Position numbers and translations under genes: made by a program | Part shown: positions 28,025 to 35,880 of the stretch, piece after piece | Position numbering within the stretch: the stretch's first letter is position 1 | Layout: each line of letters starts with the position of its first letter | Assembly (NCBI GenBank): GCA_944385705.1 | Contig: CALWYF010000010.1 | Location: forward strand, 1-52,357 | DNA length: 52,357 bases | Reading direction: 5' to 3' | DNA from: an uncultured Oscillospiraceae bacterium | GTDB taxonomy: Bacteria > Bacillota > Clostridia > Oscillospirales > Oscillospiraceae | The notes under the pieces: generated by a model | The model's database searches: none | Seen by the model: the letters and a program-made list of their open reading frames with translations, nothing else | What the model was told of the DNA's origin: nothing

Positions 28025-29112
28025 GGCTCCAGCTCCCGCAGGTACTTGTCTATCACTATTTTCCGGTCAAATTCCCGGGCCACCTTCTCATGGCCCCGCA
28101 GTCCCATCTGCCGCTTCTCCTCATGGCTGAGGCTGAGGAACTGCTCCGTCTTCTCTATGAGGGAGGCAGCGTCGCCCCGGCGGAAGATGTAGCCGTTGAC
28201 GCCGTCCTCCACCACGTCCACAGAGCCGTTCACGTCCGAGGCGATGCAGGGGCGGCCGGTGGCGGCGGCCTCCAGCAGCACATTGGGCACTCCCTCGCCT
28301 CCCAGGGAGGGCAGGATGAGACAATGGCAGTGTCTCAGCCAGCGGTCGATGTCCGCCTGGAAACCAAGGTACTCCACCACGTCTATAGAATTGTAGTGTT
28401 CCACCATCTCTTTGGACTTTTCATCCTCGGTAAAGCCGGCGATATAGAACTTGGTATTGGGTATCAGCTCCCGGATGACCCGGGCGCACTCCAGGTATTC
28501 GTCTATGCCCTTTACGGCCATTACCCGGCCCGCATAAATGAAGCGGATCTCCTCCTCTCCCGGCAGCTCCGTGAGACTGTGCTGGTCCAGGTTCACCCCG
28601 GAGCCGGGCAGCAGGTCGTAGTTATTTTTTACCATGCCGTGGCGGATAAAGTAGTCCCTGTCTCCGGTGTTCTGGAAAAACACCTTATAGCATTTTCTTA
28701 TGGACATCCTGTAGAGCTGGCGCACCAGCTTTGCCAGCATGCTCTCCTTCAAGAAGGTGGCTCCGGTGCCGGTGATGTTGCACACCTGCTTCAGCCCCAG
28801 GGCATTGGAGGCCATAGTGCCGTAGATATTGGGCTTTATGGTATAGCTGAAGATTATATCCGGCTTCAGTTCCTCCATCATTTTCTTGTAGCGCCGCACC
28901 AGCTTCAGATCCTCCACCGGATTCATGCCCCGGCGGGACATGGGCGTATCTATCATGGTGCAGCCCAGGCCCTCAAAATAGCTGTTGCGCTCATCATGGG
29001 GAGATGAGATATACACCTGATGTCCCAGAGCGCAGAGCTTTGCCACCAGCTCCCGGCGGAAAGCGTAGACGGTTATGTAGTGATTGGAGAGAATGAGTAT
29101 TTTCTTTGGCAT
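28021..29112 (-). CDS. Family 4 glycosyltransferase (PglA / CapM-like)
   Basis: 363 aa. N-terminal ILILSNHYITVYAFRRELVA, then PDIIFSYTIKPNIYG and CNITGTGATF are typical of PglA/CapM-like GT4 enzymes that add the second sugar to an undecaprenyl-diphosphate-linked sugar. The donor site has SLGGEGVPNVLLEAAATGRP. It stands close after the PglC-like gene, which suits the second step of assembly. It overlaps the next gene by 4 bases. Confidence 0.9.
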   Translation of the reverse strand: MPKKILILSNHYITVYAFRRELVAKLCALGHQVYISSPHDERNSYFEGLGCTMIDTPMSRRGMNPVEDLKLVRRYKKMMEELKPDIIFSYTIKPNIYGTMASNALGLKQVCNITGTGATFLKESMLAKLVRQLYRMSIRKCYKVFFQNTGDRDYFIRHGMVKNNYDLLPGSGVNLDQHSLTELPGEEEIRFIYAGRVMAVKGIDEYLECARVIRELIPNTKFYIAGFTEDEKSKEMVEHYNSIDVVEYLGFQADIDRWLRHCHCLILPSLGGEGVPNVLLEAAATGRPCIASDVNGSVDVVEDGVNGYIFRRGDAASLIEKTEQFLSLSHEEKRQMGLRGHEKVAREFDRKIVIDKYLRELEP

Positions 29113-29113
29113 C

Positions 29114-30004
29114 TCAGGCCTTCCTCTGCTGCAAAAATTCCTTTACTTCCCGCTCCAGCCCCTCATTGAAGGGGGCGGGCTCATATCCGAAGTCCCGGCT
29201 TGCGTCGGCATGGGAGAAGTTCCTGTCCTCCCCCAGACGCAGCACCTTTTCCACCAGGTCCACACGGCCTCCGCTTAAAAGCTTTACCGTTTTTGCCCCG
29301 GCCACGCCCACGCCCATGGGCACGCTTATGAAATGGGGCTTTTTCCCCATGTACTCTGCAATGAGCTGCAAAAGCTCGTGGATGCTCAATTCCCGCTCAC
29401 CGCTGATATTATAGCTGAGCTGGGGCAGCTTCTCCACCATAGCCGCCTTGTAATATGCCTGGCCCAAGTCCCTAGCATTCACCGGCTGGATGAGGCCGGT
29501 TCCGTGGTCTATCTCCGGCAGCACCGGCAGCTTTGCCACCAGCTTTATAAACTTGGAGATATTGTGGTCACGCATGTCCCCGAATATCATGGTGGGCCTG
29601 AGTATCGTCACGTTCATACCCATGTCCAGGTACTTCTGCATTTCGCTCTCTATCTCCTTGTATTCGTCGGAGGCCATTTTGTGCTTCGAATATATGCCGG
29701 TAGTGTGGACCAGGATGACGTGTTTGACGCTGTCCGTCCGGCTTATGGCCTCCAGCAGCTTCAAAGTGCGCCAGATGCCGGCAATATGTATCACCGTCTC
29801 CGCCCCGTCCACAAAGCGGCTCAGGTCCTCCACGCTCTCTATGTCCCCGGGGAATATCTCTATATCCAGGCCGGAGGCGGTGAGCTTGTCGGTCCTGGTG
29901 CTGCCGCGCACCAGGCAGCGTATCTTTCCCTTGTATCCGTTGTCTATAAACTGCTGCAGCAGAAAGCTCCCGGAGTGGCCGGTAAGGCCGGTGACTGCTA
30001 TCAT
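29114..30004 (-). CDS. NAD(P)-dependent SDR (epimerase/reductase)
   Basis: 296 aa extended SDR with MIAVTGLTGHSGSFLLQQF (Rossmann glycine motif), VIHIAG, and LVHTTGIYSKHK containing a Tyr-x-x-x-Lys. It may reduce or epimerise a nucleotide sugar or lipid-linked sugar; its position next to the initiating transferase resembles the 4-reductase or 4-epimerase partners of such enzymes. ATG 30004 is chosen: it overlaps the upstream stop as ATGA and starts the Rossmann fold. An in-frame extension further upstream exists but lies inside the transferase gene in another frame. Confidence 0.82.
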   Translation of the reverse strand: MIAVTGLTGHSGSFLLQQFIDNGYKGKIRCLVRGSTRTDKLTASGLDIEIFPGDIESVEDLSRFVDGAETVIHIAGIWRTLKLLEAISRTDSVKHVILVHTTGIYSKHKMASDEYKEIESEMQKYLDMGMNVTILRPTMIFGDMRDHNISKFIKLVAKLPVLPEIDHGTGLIQPVNARDLGQAYYKAAMVEKLPQLSYNISGERELSIHELLQLIAEYMGKKPHFISVPMGVGVAGAKTVKLLSGGRVDLVEKVLRLGEDRNFSHADASRDFGYEPAPFNEGLEREVKEFLQQRKA

Positions 30005-30615
30005 GTCTCTCTCCCCTTTCCCATCTCCTTGGGGCCTCCCTCCACTATACCGGAGCCTCTGGCCACCTTGAAGAAGGTCATGAAAAATATCTTTACATCC
30101 AAGGCAAAGCTGAGATTCTGGGCATACTCCCCGTCCAGCCGGGCCTTCTCCTCTATCTCCAGCTCGTCCCGCCCGTTGACCTGGGCCCAGCCGGTGAGTC
30201 CCGGGGTCACATCGTTTGCCCCGTATTTGTCCCTCTCGGCTATCAGGTCGTACTGATTCCACAGGGCCGGCCTGGGGCCTATGATGCTCATCTTCCCGGT
30301 GAATATCTGAGCTATCTGGGGCAGCTCGTCAAGACTGGTTTTTCTGAGAAAGCGCCCGGTCCTGGTTATCCACTGCTGGGGATTGTTCAGCAGATGGGTG
30401 GGCATGTCGTGGGGAGTGTCCTGGCGCATGGAGCGAAACTTAATTATATTAAAGTAGCTTTTATGTATCCCAACCCTCTTCTGGCGGAAGAACACCGGCC
30501 CCGGGTCCTCAGTCTTTATGGCAACGGTTATTATCAGAAACAGCGGGGACAGGAGCACCAGCCCCAGCCCGGACAGCAGCAGATCGATTGCCCTCTTGCC
30601 GAATCGCTTGTACAT
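30001..30615 (-). CDS. Undecaprenyl-phosphate sugar phosphotransferase (PglC-like)
   Basis: 204 aa monotopic phosphoglycosyltransferase. An N-terminal re-entrant hydrophobic helix (about 9-33) is followed by PVFFRQKRVG, FNIIKFRSM and the catalytic SLDELPQ with Asp-Glu dyad, then SIIGPRPAL and PGLTGWAQVNGRD. It transfers a sugar-1-phosphate to undecaprenyl phosphate and so starts glycan assembly. It is the second gene of the operon, 24 bases after the recombinase-acyltransferase fusion. The short form (no five-helix N-terminus) matches PglC rather than WbaP. Confidence 0.94.
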   Translation of the reverse strand: MYKRFGKRAIDLLLSGLGLVLLSPLFLIITVAIKTEDPGPVFFRQKRVGIHKSYFNIIKFRSMRQDTPHDMPTHLLNNPQQWITRTGRFLRKTSLDELPQIAQIFTGKMSIIGPRPALWNQYDLIAERDKYGANDVTPGLTGWAQVNGRDELEIEEKARLDGEYAQNLSFALDVKIFFMTFFKVARGSGIVEGGPKEMGKGRET

Positions 30616-30639
30616 ACCGGAATACCTCTCAAATCTCTC

Positions 30640-31761
30640 TCATTTATTTTCTTTATTCTCGTACACCGAGCCCGCCGGGATGCGCATTTTGGCCGGCACA
30701 CGGCTGCCACGGGTAACGGTGCAGGCACAGCCCACATGGGAGTCCGCCTCCACCACGCACTCTCTGTCCAGCACACAGCCGGCGGAAAGTATCACATTGT
30801 CCCCCACGGTGACGTCGTTTGCTATGATGACCTTGGCCTCCACCACCACTCCCACTCCCAAGCTGACGTTGCTTTTGGATATTGTGGCGGAAGGGTGTAT
30901 GAGCCGGGGGATGGCATAGCCCGCCTGAGAGAGCTTGTCAAAATATTCCCGCCGCAGCCGGGAATCGCCAAAGCTGGGGATTGCAGCGGTAAACTCTCCC
31001 TTCAATTCCCGGTAGGCGGACAGGGGGCCTATGGCCAATTTGTTATGAGGATCATCGTCCAGAAAAGCAATTCTGGAAAAGATGCCCAGAGCCTCGGCTA
31101 TCTCCTTCACTACCGGGCCCTGGCTCCCGGCTCCCAGTATCAGCAGGTTCATCCCCGGGCCCTCAGTCTCCCCGATTTCCGGCCTTCTGCGGTCTATGCT
31201 GAATCTCTCCAGGGCGGACACGCTCTCCGGCCTGGCTTCAAAATACTCCCCGAAGCGCTTTACAATCACGTTGGGCTGGTGTATCCCCACATAAAAACAC
31301 AGAGTGTACAAGTCCATGCCCGACTGTATGCAGCGGCGTATAAAAGCATTGCGCAGATCCATGGCGGAAAGAGTTGCGGCTATGCCCTGCCTTTTATTCA
31401 CTGCGCTGAGCAGATTCTGCATCATGTAAAAGGCTGGGGCCTCCAGAGTTCCTGTCATGATAAAGCAGTCCCCCCCGGAGTACAGCTTACGGCAGGCTTC
31501 GAGAAAGCGGCGCACATGGGGCGGCATCGGCAGACTTCTGGGCATATCCGCCTCCATAAGGCTCAGCCCCTCCTTGGTCTTCACGGCAATGCTACCAATA
31601 TTCACCTGTCCGGAATTCAGATCAATATCCCTCAGCCGCAGGGCGCAGACCTCCGAGAGCATCAAGCCCATATTCAGGCAGAGATAGGCCCCCACCTTTC
31701 TGGGCTCCGGGTGCTCGGTCAGCTCCTTTTCAATTAGTTGGCACTGCCGTTCGGTTAACAT
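30640..31761 (-). CDS. Fusion: degenerate tyrosine-recombinase domain plus PglD/NeuD-like acyltransferase
   Basis: 373 aa. Residues 1-180 look like the catalytic fold of tyrosine recombinases (NMGLMLSEVCALRLRDIDL; then LSAMDLRNAFIRRCIQSGMD; then VKRFGEYF). The expected first catalytic Arg (GLRxSE) is Met, the HxxR His is Met and the LGH block is VGI, so strand exchange is unlikely. From about 204 (MNLLILGAGSQG) a PglD/NeuD-like nucleotide-sugar acyltransferase follows, with a Rossmann-like part and hexapeptide beta-helix (SVSL-type turns: SNVSLGVGVVVEAKVIIAND). ATG 31761 has AGAGGA upstream. An internal ATG at 31152 with AGGG ahead could make the acyltransferase alone. First gene of the operon. 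Confidence 0.8.
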   Translation of the reverse strand: MLTERQCQLIEKELTEHPEPRKVGAYLCLNMGLMLSEVCALRLRDIDLNSGQVNIGSIAVKTKEGLSLMEADMPRSLPMPPHVRRFLEACRKLYSGGDCFIMTGTLEAPAFYMMQNLLSAVNKRQGIAATLSAMDLRNAFIRRCIQSGMDLYTLCFYVGIHQPNVIVKRFGEYFEARPESVSALERFSIDRRRPEIGETEGPGMNLLILGAGSQGPVVKEIAEALGIFSRIAFLDDDPHNKLAIGPLSAYRELKGEFTAAIPSFGDSRLRREYFDKLSQAGYAIPRLIHPSATISKSNVSLGVGVVVEAKVIIANDVTVGDNVILSAGCVLDRECVVEADSHVGCACTVTRGSRVPAKMRIPAGSVYENKENK

Positions 31762-31802
31762 AACATTTCCTCTCATGGACATAGCTCTGACTTGACCCGT
31801 AT

Positions 31803-31831
31803 AATATACCATTCTCTCATTGCTTTGGCAA
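31803..31831 (-). promoter_or_regulatory. Promoter of the exopolysaccharide operon
   Basis: Minus strand TTGCCA (31826-31831), 17-bp spacer, TATATT (31803-31808). Predicted start near 31796, leader about 35 nt. It is the only clear promoter found for the twelve-gene unit. Confidence 0.65.
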
Positions 31832-31865
31832 TATTTTTTAGTAATTTTTTATTTTTATCTGCCGT

Positions 31866-31916
31866 AAATTGTTGCTTTGTATTTCAAAACAATTGTTTTG
31901 CGGCTTACAACAATTT
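31866..31916. promoter_or_regulatory. Operator-like cluster of AACAATT palindromes
   Basis: A 16-bp perfect palindrome CAAAACAATTGTTTTG (31885-31900) lies inside a wider inverted repeat AAATTGTTG (31866-31874) and CAACAATTT (31908-31916). Three AACAATT-type cores are therefore spaced about 20-22 bp, two helical turns. They lie 35-85 bases upstream of the exopolysaccharide -35 box, a position suited to an activator or repressor. Confidence 0.45.
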
Positions 31917-31932
31917 CTATGGATATGGATAT

Positions 31933-31972
31933 AAAAAAGCGCCGCTGCAAATTCTGTATTTTGCAGCGGCGC
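31933..31972 (-). terminator. Terminator of the YczE-type gene
   Basis: GCGCCGCTGCAAA and TTTGCAGCGGCGC form a perfect 13-bp stem with an 8-base loop. On the minus strand it is followed by TTTTTTAT. It closes the gene at 32061-32753 before the exopolysaccharide regulatory region. Confidence 0.92.
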
Positions 31973-32060
31973 ATTATGCCGGTTTTCCAAAGAGAGCCAT
32001 GACTAGCTTCAAGCACGCCAGGATGGAACCATATACGATATATTGCCTCACGGCAGCAGA

Positions 32061-32753
32061 TCATGAAAACCTGTGCACTTTTCTCGGTCCCGGCCCATGG
32101 TGATATATGTCAAATACAAAGTGCCTGTCCAGAAAATCCCCTATAATGCCGATTACTTTTCCCATTGTGAATGCCGCCATCACGGTGCCTATGCCTATAC
32201 CCTTCACATAGCCCAGAAACAGGAAGGTCATACCGGCAGTGACAATAAGGCAGATCGCGTCAAAGGATATCTTTATTTTGGGGTATCTTATATTGCTTAT
32301 CTTGGCCAGCTCCCTGGGGAAAAGGTCTGTAGGAATGATAGGGAGTTTGCAGCGGTTTGACAGAGCTATGCCTACGCAGATCAGCAGATAGCTTATCACG
32401 AAGTAGACGATGCGCCAGCCCAAGCCGTCGGGGAGCTGGTTTATCCACAGCTCGTGCAGGTCCAGAAACTGGCTGAACACAAAGCCCACGGCAAAGCTGA
32501 AAAGATAGTTAATCACTATCCGACGGCGCAGCACCATGAGGCTCAGTATCAGGGCCGCCTGGAATATATAGGTCCAGGTTCCCAGAGAGAAAAAGCTGAA
32601 CACCTGGGAAAAGGCATAGGGCACACCGGAAATGGCGGAGATGCCGGCCCCGGAGTACAGCATCAGCACCACGCTCAGGGAGTTAATAACTACTGCAATA
32701 GCCAGAGCCAGTTCTCCCCGGAAGAGCAGCGGCTTGCGTTCTTTATGTTCCAC
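32061..32753 (-). CDS. YitT/YczE-type (DUF6198-like) membrane protein
   Basis: 230 aa with five or six transmembrane helices. It has SGAGISAISGVPYAFSQ near the N-terminus and GIGIGTVMAAFTMGKVIGII near the C-terminus, as in the YczE/YyaS/YitT family of unknown function. GTG start at 32753 has GGAGGG 6 bases upstream. It is divergent from a LysR gene, with a LysR-type box 60 bases upstream of its predicted transcription start, so LysR control is likely. It may be a transporter; the substrate is unknown. Confidence 0.8.
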   Translation of the reverse strand: MEHKERKPLLFRGELALAIAVVINSLSVVLMLYSGAGISAISGVPYAFSQVFSFFSLGTWTYIFQAALILSLMVLRRRIVINYLFSFAVGFVFSQFLDLHELWINQLPDGLGWRIVYFVISYLLICVGIALSNRCKLPIIPTDLFPRELAKISNIRYPKIKISFDAICLIVTAGMTFLFLGYVKGIGIGTVMAAFTMGKVIGIIGDFLDRHFVFDIYHHGPGPRKVHRFS

Positions 32754-32787
32754 GGTATTCCCTCCATGTATTATCAGAATCTCGCTT

Positions 32788-32815
32788 ATTATATTCCTGC
32801 GCCACTTATTTGCAA
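32788..32815 (-). promoter_or_regulatory. Promoter of the YczE-type gene
   Basis: Minus strand TTGCAA (32810-32815), 16-bp spacer, TATAAT (32788-32793); predicted start near 32781. Confidence 0.65.
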
Positions 32816-32832
32816 AATTTATAATTTTTATA

Positions 32833-32850
32833 AAACAATAGAAATTGTTT
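32833..32850. promoter_or_regulatory. LysR-type binding box
   Basis: AAACAAT-AGAA-ATTGTTT is a perfect 7-4-7 inverted repeat fitting the T-N11-A rule. It is centred about 60 bases upstream of the YczE-type transcription start (an activation position) and overlaps the likely -35 region of lysR (TACAAT -10 at 32862-32867), an autorepression position. Confidence 0.6.
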
Positions 32851-32889
32851 ATTTTATATGGTACAATGTTTTTCTAAAGGGGGAATAAC

Positions 32890-33783
32890 ATGAACTTGGA
32901 TTACCTGCGCTACTTTGTAAAGCTGGCAGAGCTTCGTCACTATACCAAGGCCGCCCAGCAGCTGTGCATCACTCAGCCCAGCCTCAGCCACGCCATCCGG
33001 CAGCTGGAAACGGAGCTGGGTGTTCCCCTGTTTGAAAAGACGGGGCGAAACACCACTCTCACCCGCTTTGGGGAGGAGTTTCTGGAATCTGCGAAACAGG
33101 CACTGGACACGCTGGACATGGGAGTGTCCTCCCTCCAGCGCAGTGCCCAGGGAGAGGGGCTGATTCGTCTCGGCTTTCTGCGTACCTTGGGCAGCGACTA
33201 TGTGCCCAGGCTGGCCGCCGGTTTTCTGGCCGAAAACTCAGGGGAAAACATCCGCTTTGAATTTCACACCGACCGGACCCAAGGACTGCTGGACGGGCTA
33301 ATGGACAGGCATTATGATCTTGTCATTTGTTCAGAACCCTCACGGGAGCTGGGCTTGGAGGCCGTTCCGGTAACTCAGCAGGATCTGGTGCTTATCGTAC
33401 CCAAGGGGCACCCCCTGGCTTCCCGGCACTGTGTAGATTTGGCGGAAGCCCTGCCTTATTCCCAGGTCTATTTTTCAAAAGGCTCCGGATTGCGGGAGGT
33501 AGTGGACGGCCTGTTTGCCGCTGCCGGTGGCAAGCCCCGGATCGCCTATGAGACCGAGGAAGATCAGGTCATTGCCGGACTTGTAGCCCATGGCTTCGGC
33601 ATTGCCGTGGTTCCATACATGGACTTGCTGCTGAAGCTGGACCTGCCTATTCTGGAGATAAGCTCACCTCCCTACAAGCGGAAATTTTTCATGGTACATG
33701 ACGGCAAAGTGTTCATGCCGCCGGCGGTCCGGGCTTTCCGGGACTATGTGCTGGAAAAGGCCGCCGGAGAAACTCATTTATAA
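32890..33783 (+). CDS. LysR family transcriptional regulator
   Basis: 297 aa. The winged helix-turn-helix (about 1-60) reads YFVKLAELRHYTKAAQQLCI followed by TQPSLSHAIRQLE, and the C-terminal co-inducer-binding domain has RLGFLRTLGSDYVPRLAAGF and DQVIAGLVAHGFGIAVVP. It resembles the CynR/YybE group. ATG 32890 has GGGGG upstream. Divergent from the YczE-type gene, which it probably regulates through the box at 32833-32850. The effector is unknown. Confidence 0.93.
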   Translation: MNLDYLRYFVKLAELRHYTKAAQQLCITQPSLSHAIRQLETELGVPLFEKTGRNTTLTRFGEEFLESAKQALDTLDMGVSSLQRSAQGEGLIRLGFLRTLGSDYVPRLAAGFLAENSGENIRFEFHTDRTQGLLDGLMDRHYDLVICSEPSRELGLEAVPVTQQDLVLIVPKGHPLASRHCVDLAEALPYSQVYFSKGSGLREVVDGLFAAAGGKPRIAYETEEDQVIAGLVAHGFGIAVVPYMDLLLKLDLPILEISSPPYKRKFFMVHDGKVFMPPAVRAFRDYVLEKAAGETHL

Positions 33784-33814
33784 TATTTATAATAAGATAT
33801 AAAAATTTCATATT

Positions 33815-33885
33815 ACGGCAGAGGCCTCTGCCGTTATGGGGAAAATTTCTGCTTTTCAGCGGAGATTTCCCCGTTTTTTCCCATG
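33815..33885 (+). terminator. Two consecutive hairpins after lysR
   Basis: ACGGCAGAGGCCTCTGCCGT (33815-33834) is a perfect 20-bp palindrome. It is followed by a GGGGAAA...TTTCCCC hairpin with GTTTTTT after it (about 33838-33880), which looks like a working terminator. The remainder of the gap 33784-34174 holds no convincing gene; a weak MATE promoter lies at 34098-34126. Confidence 0.65.
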
Positions 33886-34097
33886 TATTTGAAAGCATGG
33901 AACGCTATGTTGATTGCTCCTACTTTGTTTGCTGCATCGGCATAGGTGGAGCCTTCGTTCTCCCGTGTATCTTTTTACCCCGGTGCAGATGAAAGCCAAT
34001 AAAGATTGTGAGAAGTTACAATAATCACTATTGAGATTTGTGTAAAATCACAAGAAGCAGCCGTTAAAAAGCTATAAAAGATTGTGGAAAAATGGGC

Positions 34098-34126
34098 TAG
34101 GCAGAGAGGGGGGCCGTGACTATAAT
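34098..34126 (+). promoter_or_regulatory. Candidate promoter of the MATE gene
   Basis: TAGGCA (34098-34103), 17-bp spacer, TATAAT (34121-34126). A small ATGGG/CCCAT hairpin followed by TTTTA (34136-34153) lies in the leader before the ribosome site. Confidence 0.45.
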
Positions 34127-34174
34127 AATACGGCAATGGGGAGACCCATTTTATCCGCGAGAGGAGCGATAATA

Positions 34175-35596
34175 ATGACACGTGATTTAACAAGTGGCAG
34201 CCCAATAAGGCTGATCCTTCAATTTGCAGTGCCCACTCTGCTGGGTCTGCTGTTTCAACAGTTATATAATTTGGTCGATACGATGATTGTTGGCAAGCTG
34301 CTGGGAGCCCAGGCGCTGGCGGCAGTGGGCTCCACCGGGTCCATCAACTTTTTTGTCATAGGTTTCTGCACCGGAGTGTGCAGCGGCTTTGCCATTCCTG
34401 TAGCTCAGCGTGTGGGTGCAGGTGATTACTCCAAGATGCGGCGGTATGTGGCCAACGCTGCCTACCTGTCCGTCCTCTTTGCCCTGGTGCTTACAGTGGT
34501 CACCGGCCTTGGCTGCCGGAGCATTCTCACCATGATGCACACTCCGGAGGACATCTTTGACGGGGCCAGCGCCTATATCTTCGTCATCTTTATGGGCATT
34601 CCCGCCACCTTCCTATATAACCTGCTGGCAGGAATTCTCCGCTCTCTGGGAGACAGCCGCACCCCTGTGTACTTTCTGGCCCTGTCCTCTTTCCTGAACA
34701 TTTTTCTTGATTTTGCCTTCATTCTTTGGTCCGGTACCGGAGTGGCCGGTGCAGCTATCGCCACCGTGATGTCCCAAGGCATCTCCGGCCTGGCTTGCCT
34801 GGCCTACATGGTGAAAAAATACCCCATACTCCGCATGAGCCGGGAGGAGAGGCAGCTGGACGGCCGCTCCTGCAAGGTGCTGTGCTCCATGGGCATTCCC
34901 ATGGGCCTCCAGTACTCCATAACCGCCATTGGTTCCATCATACTCCAGGCCTCCGTGAATACGCTGGGCAGCACCTATGTGGCGGCTGTGGCAGCCGGAA
35001 CAAAGCTCTACCAGTTGCTGGCCTGTCCCTTTGATGCCATGGGAGCTACCATGGCCACCTATTGCGGCCAGAATGTGGGCGCATGCCGCCTGGACCGTCT
35101 TGGTCAGGGTATACGCGGCTGTTTCCTGCTGGGGCTGGTGTACTCAGTGCTGGCCTTTTTAGCAATGATGGAATTTGCCGCCCCCTGCGCCATGCTGTTC
35201 CTGAATCCCGGCGAGCCCCAGCTGGCCCTGCTTAAGGAGCTCACCTCCCGCTACGTGGTAACGTCCACCGCCTTCTTCTTCCCCCTGGCGCTGGTGAACA
35301 TCGTCCGTTTCTCCATCCAGGGCATGGGATTCAGTACCTTTGCCATTCTGGCCGGTGTTCTGGAAATGGTGGCCCGTACCGGTGTAGGCATGGGTCTGGT
35401 GCCTGTGTTTGGGTACAGCGCAGTATGCTTTGCTTCCCCGGCAGCCTGGATAGCCGCAGACTTATTCCTGGTTCCCGCCAGCATCGCCTGTATACGTCGG
35501 CTGCGCCGGATCTACACAAACCGGCCGGAGCAGCCCATCCCGGCTCAGGTCGGAACGAGCCGCCCCAAGCCGCTGAGGGCCGGAGCAGGAAACTGA
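34175..35596 (+). CDS. MATE family efflux transporter
   Basis: 473 aa with about 12 transmembrane helices. MATE signatures include LRLILQFAVPTLLG-like start (PIRLILQFAVPTLLGLLFQQ), LYNLVDTMIVGKLLG, LAAVGSTGSI and RSLGDSRTPVYFLALSS. The family exports cations, drugs or metabolites using Na+ or H+ gradients. ATG 34175 is chosen because AGGAG lies 8 bases upstream; an in-frame ATG at 34082 lacks one. The C-terminal 30 residues (from TNRPEQPIP) are hydrophilic and Pro/Arg-rich. A terminator follows. The drug or metabolite is not predictable. Confidence 0.92.
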   Translation: MTRDLTSGSPIRLILQFAVPTLLGLLFQQLYNLVDTMIVGKLLGAQALAAVGSTGSINFFVIGFCTGVCSGFAIPVAQRVGAGDYSKMRRYVANAAYLSVLFALVLTVVTGLGCRSILTMMHTPEDIFDGASAYIFVIFMGIPATFLYNLLAGILRSLGDSRTPVYFLALSSFLNIFLDFAFILWSGTGVAGAAIATVMSQGISGLACLAYMVKKYPILRMSREERQLDGRSCKVLCSMGIPMGLQYSITAIGSIILQASVNTLGSTYVAAVAAGTKLYQLLACPFDAMGATMATYCGQNVGACRLDRLGQGIRGCFLLGLVYSVLAFLAMMEFAAPCAMLFLNPGEPQLALLKELTSRYVVTSTAFFFPLALVNIVRFSIQGMGFSTFAILAGVLEMVARTGVGMGLVPVFGYSAVCFASPAAWIAADLFLVPASIACIRRLRRIYTNRPEQPIPAQVGTSRPKPLRAGAGN

Positions 35597-35648
35597 TGTT
35601 CTCCTCCTGACAGAAGATTGACCTTGACATGGACTACTATAAATACGG

Positions 35649-35680
35649 AAAAGCCGGTATAAATCCCGGCTTTTTCTTTA
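35649..35680 (+). terminator. Terminator of the MATE gene
   Basis: AAAAGCCGG and CCGGCTTTT form a 9-bp stem with T-rich tail (TTTTTCTTTATT). Confidence 0.85.
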
Positions 35681-35783
35681 TTGTCCATCAACAATTTCAA
35701 AGGCACTATAGCTGTCCCGGAAACCGAAGTGCTGAAAGCTTATATGCAGCCGTGCGGTCTGCATCGGCTCAAATAAACAAAAT

Positions 35784-35839
35784 AAACAAATAATCCGAAC
35801 CAGTCTTCCACAATGGAAAATGGTTCGGATTATTTGTTT
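35784..35839. repeat. 19-bp inverted repeat with nested inverted repeat
   Basis: The arms at 35784-35802 and 35821-35839 are perfectly complementary over 19 bp (inner end CCGAACCA/TGGTTCGG). The 18-base loop itself holds TTCCA-CAA-TGGAA. It lies in a gene-free stretch between the MATE terminator and the second structured repeat. A stop-ended open fragment ending at 35776 (...VPETEVLKAYMQPCGLHRLK) just before it may be a gene remnant but is not recognised. Confidence 0.75.
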
Positions 35840-35880
35840 GATACAATCAGAGGTACAGACCTTTCAGTTCTCGTCAAAGA

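Noticed and set aside
30640..31761. An active integrase belonging to the ICE
   Set aside because: Catalytic Arg and His positions are replaced, it is fused to an acyltransferase, and it lies 4.5 kb outside the element as the first gene of the glycan operon.
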